The notes below the pieces were generated by a model that saw only the letters and a list, made by a program, of their open reading frames with translations, was not told the DNA's origin and ran no database searches. Shown here in pieces: positions 61,108 through 64,000 of a DNA stretch of 64,000 bases. The stretch lies in NCBI GenBank assembly GCA_008360975.2, contig CM039179.1:54970666-55034665 (forward strand), in the 5' to 3' direction. The translations under genes were made by a program, and so were the position numbers. Each line of letters opens with the position of its first letter. Positions within the stretch are counted from its first letter, which is position 1. This DNA is from Lichenostomus cassidix. Lineage: Eukaryota > Chordata > Aves > Passeriformes > Meliphagidae.

Positions 61108-64000
61108 GTTTTTTGAGTCAGGCGACAGATTTCAACTACTGTCATAGAAAAAAAAGTGACATATATTGGCAGATAATTTTCATGGTTTACCCTTAATTCC
61201 GAATTGCTCCATTTGGAGTTATAAAATAATATGGGAGTTGTAACTTTCAAAGACAGATGTAAAACATGTGTCTTTGTTCTGGCATTTCCTTGATGTTTGT
61301 CATCCATTCCAGTCCTGATATTTAGCTCCTGGGGAGAGTTAAGTGTAATCAAAATATTTATTTTGAGCCTTATAAACATATATTACAATCCTGCCATGGG
61401 AGGTATCTCATAGTAGCCAAAATTGCAAGGAATGTCTTCTCAAAGCCAAATTACTCTCTTTAATTATAGATACGTAAGAGAAATAATGGGTTCTAGAGAT
61501 ATGAACCCCAGGATGGGCTCCCATCTGTCAACTATCCCTCATTATAAATTAGAAAATATTCCTAATTTATGTAGTTCTGTGTGTAAACCTTTGCACCATA
61601 AGTCTCTGGTCTCACATATGGTGAGCCATACAACCAAAAATCTATTGTTGGGAATTCAAGTGTAGGTTATGGTAAACAATAAAGTGTTTATTAATAAATA
61701 AAAGGCTGCATGATCTTATTTTATTGTGGGGTTTTGAAATACTAAAATTCCACATGCTAAAGAAACAATTGTTTCTCAATTAATTTGCAAGTTTTGATGA
61801 AACAGTGCACAGATTCCAGCTCCTCAGATACCTTGTCCGTTTTTCAAAGTGAAAAATCTCATGTCAATCATTTTGGAACATGCTTGAATATTACCATGAA
61901 TATTTGGTAAATGTTTCGTGTAAAAAAAAACACTACATTGACATTTGTTAATGTTTGAGTTCTGATTCCCACTAAGCTATTTTTCTTTCAGCTATAGCAT
62001 AAATAATCAATTCACAGACATAAAATTATGTATGTCATGGCCATTATCTTTGCAAGAATACCTGTAAATACATATATAACATTTAGAATAAACACATTAT
62101 TTTATAGTTTATAGATTAACATTTACTGAAGTTATAAAATCACTCAATAAGAAAACTATTTTTCCCTCTAAAGCACTGCTTACTCATGCAAACTATGGAA
62201 AGTCTGATTGCTAAACAAAAATTTGTTTTTCTGTGACAAATAACTTGAATCATACTATAATGTTTTTCCTGAGCATAAATTTAAAATAATATTATTTGTG
62301 ATACAAGAAGAAGTTGAAAAGTTTCATAATGTGTTGAAGTATGTGATCAACTGTCAACACAAACTTATAGCATTCAAGTCAACAGAATTTTAGGGTAATA
62401 CGGTGGTTGCTGTGACAGTGTTATTTCAGGATTCAGGTATTGAATTGACAAAACTAAAAGGATAAATCCCTATTTATGGCTCCACCCCCGAATGTATTTA
62501 ACCAATCTCCAAGAACAACATACAAGAGATGGGGCTGCTGACCTTCCATGAACGTTATTGCATTTAGTCCTTTAATTCCATTTTGACCTTTTTTTTATTT
62601 AACAGTGCAGAAACATCCATAAGAGAGGGAAGGCAAGTGTTTAGTATGCACCTTAATAACTCAGCTTGGAAGTCAAGTACAGCACTGTGCCAGAAAATAA
62701 TTCTGATCTTGTGCTTGAGTTTCATAAAGCTATTGGCAAAAGTTCCCTTAAGGATATGAAGTACTGATACTGCACATCTTTGGAAGCACTGTCAGTTTAT
62801 CTGAGCTGAGTGCTGAGACACATTCATCTTATCAAAGCCCTTTCAGGATCCAGGAAAAAAAGGGTATCCTTGTGCCTAGGCAACATAAAAGACTCAACTA
62901 GCTAGATACATGCAGACTGTCCCTACCAGCTTATAGCGTAGCCAGGGTACCCATCTTCTACAAAATAATGCTCTAATTAGGCCATTTACTCTGAATTTAG
63001 GCATGATTGAACCTAAGGAGATTTGCCTCTACAACTCTGTCTTCCCAGAACGCTGTTCCGGTCACAAAAAAAAAATCAAAAAACCCAGATCCCCAAAACA
63101 CCAAAAACCTCTCCTGTGTCAGAATGCTCTGTTCTCCTGAAATTGTACTACACTTCTGCTAAGACTGAAAATGTGTGCATACAGAATAAGTAAACTTGCC
63201 TTGGTATCCTAGTGGATATACAGTGATTTGAAATATTTCCTTACTGTACCATATGATATTCCATTATTTTGTTTTTAGGAAAATGCACTCCTGTATGAAA
63301 AAAACATATGAAATTAGAGAACACAGGTCATCCCAATGCTCTTCTGTCTCAAATTGTTTTCTGGGGCTGTGAACAAAACTGATGAAAAATCAGAGCTCGG
63401 TCTTGAAGATAGTTCATACTTTTGAAATAAATGCAAATGCATACTTTCCCCGATCCCAGTCTGGGAAAGCACAAGTAAAAGCATTTTGCTTTCTAGTATT
63501 TAATATTTGGATTTTCCATGGGCCATTGAAGAGATTACCCACAAACAGTGCTCAAATAAACTCTGTTTAACAAGTTTTAAAAAGTGTTGTAATTTGCAGA
63601 AAATAGCTGCATCTTAGAAGAATACCACCAATGTATTTCACTCCAAGAAAAATAGTTCAGAAAGCTCCAGAAGTGCATCATAACACTGCTAATGCAGCTC
63701 TGCAGAGGTGGAATTTTAAATAACTCTTACACTCTGTTTATTTCTGGGTCTGGTTTGACTTCTGATGCAACATAGATATGCTTTAGGATTATTATAATCA
63801 GTAGTAACAATTAAGTCATATACCCTCCTGTTCTTCCCTTTTCACGGAATTTGTCAGGCTATTACAGTACACCTCCATGTGTTCCTCCCATGTCTCATAT
63901 AAAATCCCTGACAAGAGGAAGCTAGGTGTTGCACAGGAAAATCTATACTAATTTTACATTTTCACAAAGGGGAAATTCTGAGATAAGTAGGTAAGGAACT
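61108..64000. other. AT-rich non-coding sequence, no gene seen
   Basis: No repeat family, RNA gene or exon could be supported to the end of the window. ORFs at 61098-61379 and 61423-61665 have no recognisable content. Confidence 0.45.

Noticed and set aside
1..64000. CRISPR arrays, tRNA or rRNA genes, operons, phage or plasmid features
   Set aside because: None seen on either strand. The repeat content is that of an avian nuclear genome, so prokaryotic systems are not expected.

Overview
This is a gene-poor, AT-rich stretch of vertebrate nuclear DNA, almost certainly from a bird and most likely a passerine. The evidence is the repeat content: CR1 LINEs in several age classes and several avian-type endogenous retrovirus LTRs. 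There are no bacterial-style operons, ribosome binding sites, rRNA or tRNA genes, or CRISPR arrays. The window reads like the inside of a very long intron or an intergenic desert.

Repeats give the firmest annotation. Six solo LTRs are visible. Four have target-site duplications (TSDs) that match exactly: 12200-12655 (4 bp), 22571-23197 (5 bp), 39364-39670 (6 bp) and 49501-50033 (6 bp). The LTR at 36403-36829 has a 4/5 matching duplication. The LTR at about 2779-3302 has none that I could find. Two LTRs sit inside older CR1 copies, which fixes the order of insertion. CR1 copies lie at about 7715-8535 (very old, plus), 11720-11818 (plus), 11819-13165 (minus, split by an LTR), 13172-13470 (minus), 30076-30361 (plus), 39792-40515 (minus), 41525-41640 (old, minus) and 49364-50250 (minus, split by an LTR). 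No internal retroviral gene is present.

No complete gene can be called. The best coding signal is a set of exon-like segments on the minus strand. The strongest is a 75-nt segment at 21838-21912 with good splice sites on both sides and only one open frame. Upstream of it in transcription order is a short coding-like segment ending in a splice donor at 26952-27002, also with a single open frame of matching phase. Downstream are two possible 3' exons, at 5766-6011 (hydrophobic, ending in a stop) and 1759-1866 (ending in a stop). If real, they would belong to one minus-strand gene spanning about 25 kb. I do not recognise the protein, and the linkage is inference.

The right-hand half (40-64 kb) is mostly unannotatable AT-rich sequence. 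Besides the CR1/LTR at 49-50 kb it holds a 184-codon ORF of uncertain meaning at 56251-56805, and a diverged direct duplication whose two copies lie about 1.2 kb apart (59738-59885 and 60963-61107). Several short perfect palindromes are listed, but no function can be assigned to them.
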